Below are positions 1 to 5,627 of a stretch of 5,627 nucleotides of DNA, one piece after another. Source of the DNA: Pseudofrankia asymbiotica (GTDB taxonomy: Bacteria; Actinomycetota; Actinomycetes; Frankiales; Frankiaceae). Location of the stretch: NCBI RefSeq assembly GCF_001983105.1, contig NZ_MOMC01000067.1, positions 33,060-38,686 on the forward strand, in the 5' to 3' direction. Under the pieces are notes generated by a model that saw only the letters and a list, made by a program, of their open reading frames with translations, was not told where the DNA came from and did not search any database. Position 1 is the first letter of the stretch; each line of letters starts with the position of its first letter. A program made the translations under genes and the position numbers.

Positions 1-82
1 CTCAGGAGTGGAAGCGGCCAAGGGAAGCGACCCGGCAGAAAATGAGGTGCGGGCGAGCGGGGCCCCTGACACCCTTCTCCGC

Positions 83-856
83 ATGGCCGAATTGCCCGGC
101 GGATGGGACCCAGCCGAATACGGAGACCGGATCGCGGACGTCTACGACGACTGGCACGACGACCTGGAGCCGGCGATGCCCGCGGCTGTCGGGATGCTCG
201 CCGCGCTGGCCGGGGACGGCCCGGCACTGGAGCTGGGCATCGGCACGGGACGCGCGGCCCTGCCGCTGGCCGCCGCCGGAGTGAAGGTGGCCGGGATCGA
301 CGCGTCCGAGCGGATGGTGGCCCGGCTGTGGTCGAAACCGGGTGGCGCGGACATCCCCGTCACGATCGGCGACTTCGGCGATCCTGCCGTTTTCGCGGAG
401 GCCGCCGCTCCGTTCGGCGGTTTCCAGGTTGTCTACGTCGTCTTCAACACGTTCTTCGTGCTGCCCTCGCAGGCTGAGCAGGTCCGGTGCCTCGCCGCGG
501 TCGCCGGCGCCCTCGCGCCTGGGGGCGCCTTCGTCATGCGAGCCTTCGTCCCCGACCAAGGGCTCCATACGAACGGCTCGAGTTTCACCACTGAGGCGAT
601 CGTCGGTGACGAGTCCAGGCTGGTTGCCGTCATCCACGACCGCAACGCCCAGACGGTCCGCGGCAACCACATCGTCATCAGCCGGCGAGGCGTCGAGACG
701 TACCCGGTCAACCTCCGCTACGCCTGGCCCGCCGAGCTCGACCTGATGGCCGCGCTCGCGGGACTGACCCTCACGTCCCGCCACGCCGACTGGTCCGCCG
801 CCCCCTTCACCAACGCCAGCCCCTTCCACGTCTCGGTCTGGCGCAAGCCGGCCTGA
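83..856 (+). CDS. Class I SAM-dependent methyltransferase, substrate unknown
   Basis: A Rossmann-fold methyltransferase of 257 aa from ATG 83, transferring a methyl group from S-adenosylmethionine to an unidentified acceptor, probably in the cytosol. Motif I is ELGIGTGR (residues 50-57), the acidic ribose-binding position lies in GIDAS (D73), a motif II-like GDFGD follows near 96-100, and LAPGG near 144-148 is the usual post-strand turn. The C-terminal half is a beta-rich substrate region ending HVSVWRKPA. No signal peptide or membrane segment is visible. The start is uncertain: GTG 8 (282 aa) and GTG 47 are in frame, and the frame is open to the left edge, so the gene could begin outside the window. 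ATG 83 is preferred because the extra N-terminal residues are low-complexity, although it has no clear Shine-Dalgarno; an AGGAG at 4-8 overlaps GTG 8. It converges on the nuclease gene. The family is secure; the substrate cannot be read from the sequence. Confidence 0.85.
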   Translation: MAELPGGWDPAEYGDRIADVYDDWHDDLEPAMPAAVGMLAALAGDGPALELGIGTGRAALPLAAAGVKVAGIDASERMVARLWSKPGGADIPVTIGDFGDPAVFAEAAAPFGGFQVVYVVFNTFFVLPSQAEQVRCLAAVAGALAPGGAFVMRAFVPDQGLHTNGSSFTTEAIVGDESRLVAVIHDRNAQTVRGNHIVISRRGVETYPVNLRYAWPAELDLMAALAGLTLTSRHADWSAAPFTNASPFHVSVWRKPA

Positions 857-906
857 CCCCGCGCCCGCCGAGCCGTCGCAAGCCGTGGGGAGCTCCTGTA
901 CTCGAG

Positions 907-954
907 CATGGCGTGTGGTGCCCAAAGACACCTCGATGCGCACCACACGCCATG
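907..954. repeat. Palindrome A: perfect 15-bp inverted repeat, possible bidirectional terminator
   Basis: The arms CATGGCGTGTGGTGC (907-921) and GCACCACACGCCATG (940-954) are exact reverse complements around an 18-nt loop. The hairpin lies 50 bp after the methyltransferase stop and between two convergent genes, where it could end transcription from both sides; no U-tract follows, which is common in actinobacterial terminators. It is also one of three related elements in the window: its first 17 bases match the reverse complement of 2457-2473 at 16 of 17 positions. The inverted repeat is seen directly; the terminator role is inferred. Confidence 0.85.
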
Positions 955-1010
955 GTCAGAGTCGTTGCCTCGGTGCCTCACGTTGGCCTTGACGCAGTGT
1001 GTGGTGTGGC

Positions 1011-1115
1011 GAGATCTGGTACGGCGAGACCTGGTACGGCGAGACCTGGTACGGCGAGACCTGGTACGGCGAGGTCTGGCGCGTCGAGGTCTGGTACGGC
1101 GAGGTCTGGCGCGTC
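1011..1115. repeat. 15-bp tandem repeat array, seven copies
   Basis: The unit is GAGACCTGGTACGGC. Copies 2-4 (1026-1070) are identical, and copy 1 (1011-1025) differs by one base. Copies 5 and 7 (1071-1085, 1101-1115) are the variant GAGGTCTGGCGCGTC, and copy 6 (1086-1100) is an intermediate form. A decayed unit at 1116-1130 contains the stop codon of the nuclease gene at 1120-1122. Because 15 is a multiple of three, pentapeptide-periodic frames stay open on both strands, but none has the support of a real gene. The array is probably a slippage-prone minisatellite. Confidence 0.92.
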
Positions 1116-1119
1116 GAAC

Positions 1120-2097
1120 TCAGGAGGCTCGAGAGTTCAGGGCGCCGCGGACGTCCGCGATCACATCCAACGGCTGTTCCGTGACGTCGAACCAGGTGAC
1201 TCGCACGATCTTCCAGTCCAATCGGGCGAGCGCGTTCTGTCGGCGACGGTCACGGAAGACCGGGTCGACGCGCTCGCGTGCCCAGGCTGAGCCTTTCACG
1301 TCGTTGGTCCCGACCGCGCCGCCGTGAAAACGGATACCGTCGGCCTCCACCGCCACGCGGCGGCTGGGATAGGCGAGATCGACCCGCGCGACGGGAACAC
1401 CGGACTCGTCCGGGACCAGCCACTGCAACTGCTCGGGCGGGATGCCGCCGCTCACGAGAGCCAGGCGGGCCCAGGTCTCCAGCGCGGACTCGGACCGCCC
1501 GTCGGCCAGGGACCACCACTGTTCCGCCCGCCTGCATCCCGGCCTGCCCGCCGCGGCGGCCTGTGCGGCGTCGAGCGTGGCCAGACCGCCGGACCACAAC
1601 GCCGCGTCCATGAGGCTGACCGCTTCGCCCTGCTTCGCGCAGCCGAGTACGAGATCCGCCAACGTGCGAGCCGGGGACGTCACTGGCAGGCCTCGTATCG
1701 TGGTGACCTCGTCCGTACCGAGAACGCCGAACCGAACGTGGACACCCCGTACCGACCGGATTGCGCCGCGTCGGTCGACCAGCAGGTGTACTGGTTCGTC
1801 CGCGGTCAGCGGCGGTAGTGCGTGGACGCCGAGACCGAGAATCCGAGCCGCCGTGATTCCGCCGATGACGGCGCCCGGCCGCCCGGCGACGGCGGACTGA
1901 GAGCGCGCCCGCAGGTCGCCCTCGCCGTCCACTGGCCCGGCGACCGCGCGGACCACGTAGCTGCCACGGCAAGGCGAATACCACCAGCCACGCGCGACAA
2001 ACCGGCGAACCTGTTCCCTCGTCAGACCGGCGTCCAATGCCTGCCGATAGGTGATCATGCCGTTCTGGGACCGGGCGACCTGCCCCGCGAGCAGCAT
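1120..2097 (-). CDS. AbiEi-like winged-helix plus DUF559 (Vsr-like) nuclease protein
   Basis: A 325-aa protein read from ATG 2097. The N-terminus (about residues 13-50, ITYRQALDAGLTREQVRRF then RGWW and GSYVV) resembles the winged-helix domain of AbiEi-type antitoxins. GLPVTSPARTLADLV (136-150) is the central motif usual in this family. The C-terminus matches DUF559, related to Vsr and PD-(D/E)XK nucleases: VDLAYP (D240), VAVEADG (E251, D253), H258, then DRRRQNAL (D283) and DWKIVRVTWFDV (294-305). The length is normal for the actinobacterial family and the likely catalytic acids are present. It probably binds and perhaps cuts DNA, but its biological role is not established. No AbiEii-like nucleotidyltransferase partner adjoins it, so it appears solitary. 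ATG 2097 was chosen because upstream in-frame sequence is Pro/Ser/Thr-rich and encoded by repeats; GTG 2217 is the main alternative. No Shine-Dalgarno is evident. The gene is bounded by repeat arrays on both sides. Confidence 0.85.
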   Translation of the reverse strand: MLLAGQVARSQNGMITYRQALDAGLTREQVRRFVARGWWYSPCRGSYVVRAVAGPVDGEGDLRARSQSAVAGRPGAVIGGITAARILGLGVHALPPLTADEPVHLLVDRRGAIRSVRGVHVRFGVLGTDEVTTIRGLPVTSPARTLADLVLGCAKQGEAVSLMDAALWSGGLATLDAAQAAAAGRPGCRRAEQWWSLADGRSESALETWARLALVSGGIPPEQLQWLVPDESGVPVARVDLAYPSRRVAVEADGIRFHGGAVGTNDVKGSAWARERVDPVFRDRRRQNALARLDWKIVRVTWFDVTEQPLDVIADVRGALNSRAS

Positions 2098-2130
2098 CGC
2101 GGCGGTGACCGGGGAGGTCGCGAGAGAGGC

Positions 2131-2205
2131 AGTGGGAGGAGTGGGAGGAGTGGGAGAAAGGGGAAAAAGGGGAGAAGCGCGAGAAGAAGTGGGAGAGGAG
2201 GAAGG
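2131..2205. repeat. Polypurine tract with 9-bp repeats and mirror symmetry
   Basis: On the plus strand 69 of 75 bases are purines, with an unbroken purine run at 2152-2177. It opens with three 9-bp units, GTGGGAGGA twice then GTGGGAGAA (2132-2158). It also contains a perfect 15-bp mirror repeat, AGGGGAAAAAGGGGA (2159-2173). It lies 34 bp upstream of the nuclease start, so that transcript's leader may be pyrimidine-rich with several CCUCC runs. Mirror purine tracts can form triplex DNA under torsion; whether this one does is unknown. Confidence 0.8.
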
Positions 2206-2268
2206 CCGGTGGCGCACCGCGCCACGTTCCCGCCGGTCCCACGGTCCGTCGAGCGTGTTCCGCCGACT

Positions 2269-2277
2269 TGTGGATAA
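2269..2277 (-). promoter_or_regulatory. Consensus DnaA-box match (TTATCCACA)
   Basis: The plus-strand TGTGGATAA is the exact complement of the classical DnaA box TTATCCACA. It lies inside a decayed copy of the adjacent 17-bp repeat: 2267-2283 matches the unit at 13 of 17 positions. A single 9-mer can occur by chance and no replication gene is present, so function is speculative. GC-rich actinobacteria often prefer TTGTCCACA, which weakens the case slightly. Confidence 0.35.
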
Positions 2278-2303
2278 CCGTGCCCGCGATCGGATAGCCC
2301 TCC

Positions 2304-2388
2304 CTGCTGGACAGCCGTGCCTGCTGGACAGCCGTGCCTGCTGGACAGCCGTGCCTGCTGGACAGCCGTGCCTGCTGGACAGCCGTGC
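2304..2388. repeat. 17-bp tandem repeat array, five perfect copies
   Basis: The unit CTGCTGGACAGCCGTGC occurs five times without a mismatch (2304-2320, 2321-2337, 2338-2354, 2355-2371, 2372-2388). Decayed units precede it at 2287-2303 (10 of 17 matching) and 2267-2283 (13 of 17). The 11-mer CCGTGCCCGCG occurs on both sides of the perfect array (2278-2288 and 2383-2393). There are no spacers, so it is not a CRISPR. Perfect identity implies recent expansion or active homogenisation. The unit length is in the range of plasmid iterons. Confidence 0.95.
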
Positions 2389-2425
2389 CCGCGGTTGCCA
2401 CACCCATCACGGTCTGGGATCGGAC

Positions 2426-2473
2426 CATGGCCTGTGGGCGCCAACCCTGGCTGCTGGGGCACCACACGCGATG
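2426..2473 (-). repeat. Palindrome B, second member of the 48-bp family
   Basis: An imperfect inverted repeat with outer arms CATGGCCTGTGGG and CACCACACGCGATG. Read on the minus strand, its first 17 bases (2473 back to 2457) match palindrome A at 16 of 17, and GCCATGGTC beyond the far arm is shared with A (949-957). On the plus strand, 2418-2438 matches 2611-2631 of palindrome C at 20 of 21 positions. It is therefore a homologous dispersed element rather than a chance hairpin. It lies 37 bp beyond the 17-bp array. Confidence 0.8.
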
Positions 2474-2618
2474 TGTGGATGGGCTGGGTAGGGGACGGCG
2501 CTCGGCATTGTCGGCCGAAGGCGAGAGGCTTGGGTCGATCCAGTCCGACGCGGTAGGCGACCTGCCGGGCAGCCCGATCGGCTCGGCCGAGTCAGCACTT
2601 CGGTTCATGAGATCGGGC

Positions 2619-2665
2619 CATGGCCTGTGGGGCGAAAGGCGGTGTCCTGGGCGCCACACCCGATG
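2619..2665 (-). repeat. Palindrome C, third member of the 48-bp family
   Basis: This 47-bp element has arms CATGGCCTGTGGGGC and GCGCCACACCCGATG. It is in the same orientation as B, and its first 17 minus-strand bases (2665 back to 2649) match those of B at 15 of 17. The loop differs from A and B while the arms are conserved, as expected if the hairpin or a protein binding its arms is what is maintained. It lies 35 bp before the hexamer array. Confidence 0.75.
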
Positions 2666-2700
2666 GGAAGATAGAGCCAGAGGTCCAGAAGCCATGATTC

Positions 2701-2814
2701 GGTGCGGGTGCGGGTGCGGGTGCGGGTGCGGGTGCGGGTGCGGGTCTGGGTGCGGGTGCGGGTGCGGGTGCGGGTGCGGGTCTGGGTGCGGGTGCGGGTC
2801 TGGGTGCGGGTCTG
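2701..2814 (+). repeat. GGTGCG hexamer array, 19 units, G-quadruplex-prone
   Basis: Nineteen contiguous hexamers: fifteen GGTGCG and four GGTCTG variants at units 8, 14, 17 and 19. The junctions create 18 GGG tracts separated by three-base loops (TGC or TCT) on the plus strand, the canonical G3N3 quadruplex pattern. The array ends about 250 bp upstream of mutA on its coding strand. Translations across it give only Cys-Gly, His-Pro or Ala-Pro repeats and are not genes. Confidence 0.95.
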
Positions 2815-2894
2815 GAGCTGAGGCTGGTCCTCGTCTGGGGCTGGTCCGGGGGGCGTGGGCTGTCCTCGGGCGGATCACCTCGGGGCGGGGCGGA

Positions 2895-2944
2895 ACCGTC
2901 CGTGGTGTCGGAGGTGGCCACCGTCCGTGGTGTCGGAGGTGGCC
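2895..2944. repeat. Perfect 25-bp tandem duplication
   Basis: Bases 2895-2919 are repeated exactly at 2920-2944; the unit begins ACCGTCCGTGG and ends GGAGGTGGCC. A weaker GTCGGAGG-like echo follows from 2945. It lies between the hexamer array and the mutA promoter region and has no evident coding or binding role. Confidence 0.9.
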
Positions 2945-3049
2945 GTCGGAGGCGTCGGAATCGGACCGACCGGTGGCATCGGGGCTTGGTTTTTCTCGCA
3001 AGTGGTTGTGACTGAGAGTACATTCCGGGATCCCCGGGGCGAGGGACTC

Positions 3050-3055
3050 TACGAT
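3050..3055 (+). promoter_or_regulatory. Probable -10 element of a leaderless mutAB promoter
   Basis: TACGAT fits the TANNNT -10 pattern of actinobacterial housekeeping promoters and ends six bases before the mutA ATG at 3062. Transcription would then start at or next to the A of the start codon, giving a leaderless mRNA. The nearest Shine-Dalgarno-like run, GAGGG at 3041-3045, is 16 bases from the ATG, too far for normal use, which supports this reading. No clear -35 is seen. The palindrome GGGATCCC (3027-3034) lies about where a -35 would be and could be an operator, but that is weak. Confidence 0.45.
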
Positions 3056-3061
3056 CCGGTC

Positions 3062-4969
3062 ATGACCGTTCCCACGGCCGAGTTGGAGCTGGCCGCGCTG
3101 TTCCCGCAGGCGTCGCGAGAAGCCTGGCAGAAGCTGGTACTCGCGGTTCTGCGCAAGTCGGGAGCAGCCGGAGAGCAGGCTGTCCCGGCCGACGCGGAGC
3201 ACCTGCTCGCGACCGCCACCTACGACGGTTTCGCGATCAAGCCGCTGTACACAGCGGGTGACGGAGTGCCCATCGACGCCGGCGTTCCCGGCCTCGCCCC
3301 GTTCGTCCGCGGGCGACGCGCCGAGGGCGCGGTCGGCGGCTGGGACCTGCGGGCGGCGCATTCCCACCCGGACGCGAAGACGACCGCCGAGGCCGTGCTC
3401 GCCGACCTGGAGGGCGGTGCCACGTCGCTGTGGCTGCGGCTCGCGCCAGCCGGTGGCATCGCCGTCGAGGCCCTGCCGGACGTGCTGCGCGACGTCTACC
3501 TTGACCTGGCGCCCATCGTGCTCGACACCGGCGGCGACGCGGTGACGGCGACCGCCGCGGCCGACGTGCTGCTCGCGCTGGCGGCTGCCCGCGGGGTCGC
3601 TCCGTCGGTGCTGGCGGGGACGCTTGGCGCCGACCCGCTCGGCCACGCGGCCCGGACCGGCCTCGCGGGCGAGGCGGTGACGGCTCATCTGGACGAGGCG
3701 TCACGGCTCGCCGACCGAGTCGCCGCCAGTTACCCGGGGATCCGGACCTTCGTCGTCGACGCGAGGCCGTACCACGACACGGGCGGCAGCGACGCGCAGG
3801 AGCTCGGCGCGTCGCTGGCCACGGGCGTCGCCTACCTGCGGGCGCTCACCGCGGCCGGCTTCGACGTCGCCGGCGCGCTCGGCCAGCTCGAGTTCCGGTA
3901 CGCCGCGACCGCGGGCCAGTTCTCGACGATCGCGAAGCTGCGCGCCGCCCGGCTGCTGTGGGCCCGCGTCGCCGAGGTCTGCGGCGCGGCCGAGGCCGAC
4001 CGCGCACAGCGGCAGCACGCCGTCACGTCGTCGGCGATGATGACGCGGCGTGACCCGTATGTGAACCTGCTGCGCACGACGATCGCCGCGTTCGCCGCCG
4101 GCGTCGGCGGGGCCGACGCGGTCACCGTGCTGCCGTTCGACGCGCGCCTGGGCCTGCCGGACGACACGTCCCGCCGGCTGGCCCGCAACATCCAGGTGCT
4201 GCTGCAGGAGGAGTCGAGCCTGACCCGGGTGATCGACCCGGCGGGCGGCTCCTGGTACGTCGAGGCGTTGACGGCCCAGCTCGCCGAGGCCGCCTGGGCG
4301 TTCTTCACCGAGATCGAGCGGGCCGGCGGGATGGCGGCGGCACTCGCGAGTGGTCTCGTCGGCGACCGGCTCGACGCCACCTGGGCGCGCCGCCGGGAGG
4401 ACCTGGCGCTGCGCCGCGCGCCGCTGACCGGCGTCAGCGAGTTCCCGAACGTCGCCGAGACGCTGCCCGCCCGCCTCCCGGCGCCGGAGCAGGCCCTGAC
4501 CGGCGGGCTGCCCGTCCGGCACTACGACGAGGACTACGAGGACCTGCGCGCCCGCGCGGACGCCGAGCTCGCGGCGACCGGCACCCGGCCGGTCGCGTTC
4601 CTCGCGACGATCGGTTCGCTCGCGAACTTCACCCCGCGCGCGACGTTCGCCGCGAACCTCTTCCAGGCCGGCGGGTTCGACACCCCGAACGCGGGTCCCG
4701 GCGACGACCCGGCGGCGATCGCCGCGGCGTTCACCGCGTCCGGCGCGAAGATCGCCTGCCTGTGCGCGTCGGACAAGGTGTACGCGGCCAGCGCCGCGCC
4801 CGTGGCCGCCGCCCTCAGGGCCGCCGGCGCGACCCATATCTGGCTGGCGGGCAAGGCAGGGGAACGGGCGGCGTCGGACGAGGCGGCCGGGATCGGCGGC
4901 TACGTCTTCACCGGCTGCGACGCGGTCGACGTCCTGCGCTCCGCTCTAGCGAAGGCCGAGGTCGCCTGA
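3062..4969 (+). CDS. mutA: Methylmalonyl-CoA mutase small subunit MutA
   Basis: A complete 635-aa protein, close to the usual length of the non-catalytic chain of heterodimeric methylmalonyl-CoA mutase, which with MutB and adenosylcobalamin interconverts (R)-methylmalonyl-CoA and succinyl-CoA in the cytosol. The N-terminal linker runs to about residue 50, then [12 protein letters not shown] (53-64) opens the TIM-barrel-like domain. Family-typical blocks are [14 protein letters not shown] (331-344), [17 protein letters not shown] (354-370), [16 protein letters not shown] (372-387) and [13 protein letters not shown] (392-404). The C-terminal flavodoxin-like fold (about 508-630) lacks the cobalamin-binding DxHxx[20 protein letters not shown] (509-527) stands where MutB has it, as expected for MutA. 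ATG 3062 fits the family's start; the frame extends to GTG 2855, but that stretch is encoded by repeats. The stop TGA overlaps the mutB ATG by one base, implying translational coupling. Substituted functional residues cannot be judged here, but no frameshift is seen. Confidence 0.95.
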   Translation: MTVPTAELELAALFPQASREAWQKLVLAVLRKSGAAGEQAVPADAEHLLATATYDGFAIKPLYTAGDGVPIDAGVPGLAPFVRGRRAEGAVGGWDLRAAHSHPDAKTTAEAVLADLEGGATSLWLRLAPAGGIAVEALPDVLRDVYLDLAPIVLDTGGDAVTATAAADVLLALAAARGVAPSVLAGTLGADPLGHAARTGLAGEAVTAHLDEASRLADRVAASYPGIRTFVVDARPYHDTGGSDAQELGASLATGVAYLRALTAAGFDVAGALGQLEFRYAATAGQFSTIAKLRAARLLWARVAEVCGAAEADRAQRQHAVTSSAMMTRRDPYVNLLRTTIAAFAAGVGGADAVTVLPFDARLGLPDDTSRRLARNIQVLLQEESSLTRVIDPAGGSWYVEALTAQLAEAAWAFFTEIERAGGMAAALASGLVGDRLDATWARRREDLALRRAPLTGVSEFPNVAETLPARLPAPEQALTGGLPVRHYDEDYEDLRARADAELAATGTRPVAFLATIGSLANFTPRATFAANLFQAGGFDTPNAGPGDDPAAIAAAFTASGAKIACLCASDKVYAASAAPVAAALRAAGATHIWLAGKAGERAASDEAAGIGGYVFTGCDAVDVLRSALAKAEVA

Positions 4970-5627
4970 TGACCAGCAAGGACCTGATTCCGGACTTCGC
5001 CGACGTCGAGCTCGGCCTCGCCGCGCCGTCGGCGTCGGCCGCGCCGTCGGCTGGCCCGGACGGGGCGGCCGCCGCGCGGCAGGAGAGCCAGTGGCGTGCC
5101 GCCGTCGAGGCCGCGACCGGAAAGAACGTCGACGCGCTGACGTGGGACACCCCGGAAGGCATCGAGGTCAAGCCGCTCTACACCGCCGCCGACACCGCGG
5201 GCCTCGACTTCCTCGACACCTACCCGGGGATCGCGCCGTTCCTGCGCGGGCCGTACGCGCCGATGTACGTCACCCAGCCGTGGACGATCCGCCAGTACGC
5301 CGGCTTCTCGACGGCCGCCGACTCGAACGCCTTCTACCGGCGCAACCTGGCCGCCGGCCAGAAGGGTCTCTCGGTCGCGTTCGACCTGCCGACCCACCGG
5401 GGCTACGACTCGGACCACCCACGGGTGACCGGCGACGTCGGCATGGCGGGCGTGGCGATCGACTCGATCTACGACATGCGCCAGCTGTTCGACGGCATCC
5501 CGCTGGACAAGATGAGCGTGTCGATGACGATGAACGGCGCCGTGCTGCCGATTCTGTCGCTCTACATCGTCGCGGCCGAGGAACAGGGTGTCGCCCCGGA
5601 GCAGCTGGCCGGGACCATCCAGAACGA
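4969..5627 (+). CDS. mutB: Methylmalonyl-CoA mutase large (catalytic) subunit MutB, 3' truncated by window edge
   Basis: The first 219 codons of the catalytic chain are present; the family is normally about 720-730 residues, so roughly 70% lies beyond the right edge. ATG 4969 shares its A with the mutA stop (TGATGA), and GAGG at 4958-4961 gives a seven-base-spaced Shine-Dalgarno. Residues 1-60 form a linker that includes an Ala/Pro-rich stretch (about 18-37), then [13 protein letters not shown] (64-76) begins the barrel. [11 protein letters not shown] (105-115) contains R108 and Y110, equivalent to the substrate-contacting Arg87 and Tyr89 of the Propionibacterium enzyme. [28 protein letters not shown] and [15 protein letters not shown] are near-invariant blocks. 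The cobalamin-binding DxHxxG domain would lie outside the window. Together with MutA it acts in propionyl-CoA catabolism or, in reverse, in methylmalonyl-CoA supply. Confidence 0.96.
   Translation, partial: MTSKDLIPDFADVELGLAAPSASAAPSAGPDGAAAARQESQWRAAVEAATGKNVDALTWDTPEGIEVKPLYTAADTAGLDFLDTYPGIAPFLRGPYAPMYVTQPWTIRQYAGFSTAADSNAFYRRNLAAGQKGLSVAFDLPTHRGYDSDHPRVTGDVGMAGVAIDSIYDMRQLFDGIPLDKMSVSMTMNGAVLPILSLYIVAAEEQGVAPEQLAGTIQN

Larger units (their letters stand above)
2098..3061. other. Repeat-rich intergenic region without credible genes
   Basis: This region of about 960 bp separates the divergently transcribed nuclease gene and mutA. Open frames cross it on both strands, but their translations are low-complexity products of the repeats (Cys-Gly, His-Pro, Ala-Pro and similar), so none is called. 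It contains, in order, a purine tract, a DnaA-box match, a 17-bp array, palindromes B and C, a GGTGCG hexamer array, a 25-bp duplication and the likely mutA promoter. No tRNA or other RNA gene was recognised. Confidence 0.8.

Noticed and set aside
908..1327. Possible pentapeptide-repeat protein (RDLVR repeats) on the plus strand
   Set aside because: The RDLVR period superficially fits the xDLxx pentapeptide pattern, but Arg sits where a small inward residue is needed. There are only seven units, all three frames are equally periodic, and the frame runs antisense into the nuclease gene.
1120..2097. Complete AbiE toxin-antitoxin system
   Set aside because: Only the AbiEi-like domain is present, fused to DUF559. 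No AbiEii-type nucleotidyltransferase reading frame is found on either side.
2304..2388. CRISPR array
   Set aside because: The 17-bp units are directly adjacent with no spacers, and no cas gene is present.
907..2473. Classical insertion sequence
   Set aside because: There is no DDE or HUH transposase and no direct target duplication at the palindrome borders. A repeat-bounded cassette remains only a hypothesis.
2334..3011. Plus-strand Cys-Gly repeat protein
   Set aside because: Its composition is entirely a translation of the 17-bp and hexamer arrays and the palindromes, with no start signal or non-repeat domain.
2855..3061. N-terminal extension of MutA from GTG 2855
   Set aside because: The added 69 residues are encoded by the 25-bp duplication and promoter region, have no counterpart in MutA families, and would leave the likely -10 element inside the gene.
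1250..3688. Minus-strand open frame of 812 codons
   Set aside because: It overlaps the nuclease gene in another frame and mutA antisense. Its middle is His-Pro repeats from the hexamer array, and no domain is recognisable. It is a GC-driven shadow.

Overview
The window is high-GC DNA with actinobacterial-style coding: strong third-position G/C, GTG/ATG starts, overlapping stop/start codons and an AbiEi/DUF559-type gene. The gene content and the repeat-rich intergenic DNA are compatible with a Frankia-like or related filamentous actinomycete. That is inference from style, not a taxonomic match.

Layout. (1) Positions 1-856, plus strand: a class I SAM-dependent methyltransferase whose start is ambiguous. 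(2) Positions 857-1119: a convergent intergenic gap holding a perfect 15-bp inverted repeat (palindrome A) and seven copies of a 15-bp tandem repeat. (3) Positions 1120-2097, minus strand: a single gene pairing an AbiEi-like winged-helix N-terminus with a C-terminal DUF559 (Vsr-like, PD-(D/E)XK-type) nuclease domain. (4) Positions 2098-3061: about 960 bp with no credible gene but dense structure. It holds a polypurine mirror tract, a consensus DnaA box, five perfect 17-bp tandem repeats, two more members of the palindrome family (B and C), a 19-unit G-rich hexamer array with strong G-quadruplex potential, and a perfect 25-bp duplication. (5) Positions 3062-5627, plus strand: the methylmalonyl-CoA mutase genes mutA (complete) and mutB (5' part only), overlapping by one base.

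How the parts relate. mutA and mutB encode the two chains of the B12-dependent enzyme that interconverts (R)-methylmalonyl-CoA and succinyl-CoA, linking propionyl-CoA metabolism to the TCA cycle. They look co-transcribed, possibly from a leaderless promoter just upstream of mutA. The methyltransferase has no evident link to them.

The most unusual part is the middle. The nuclease gene is bracketed on each side by a tandem-repeat array and then by a member of one palindrome family. The two outer palindromes point inward by sequence match (A on plus, B on minus). This layout resembles a repeat-bounded cassette, but no target-site duplication is visible and mobility is unproven.
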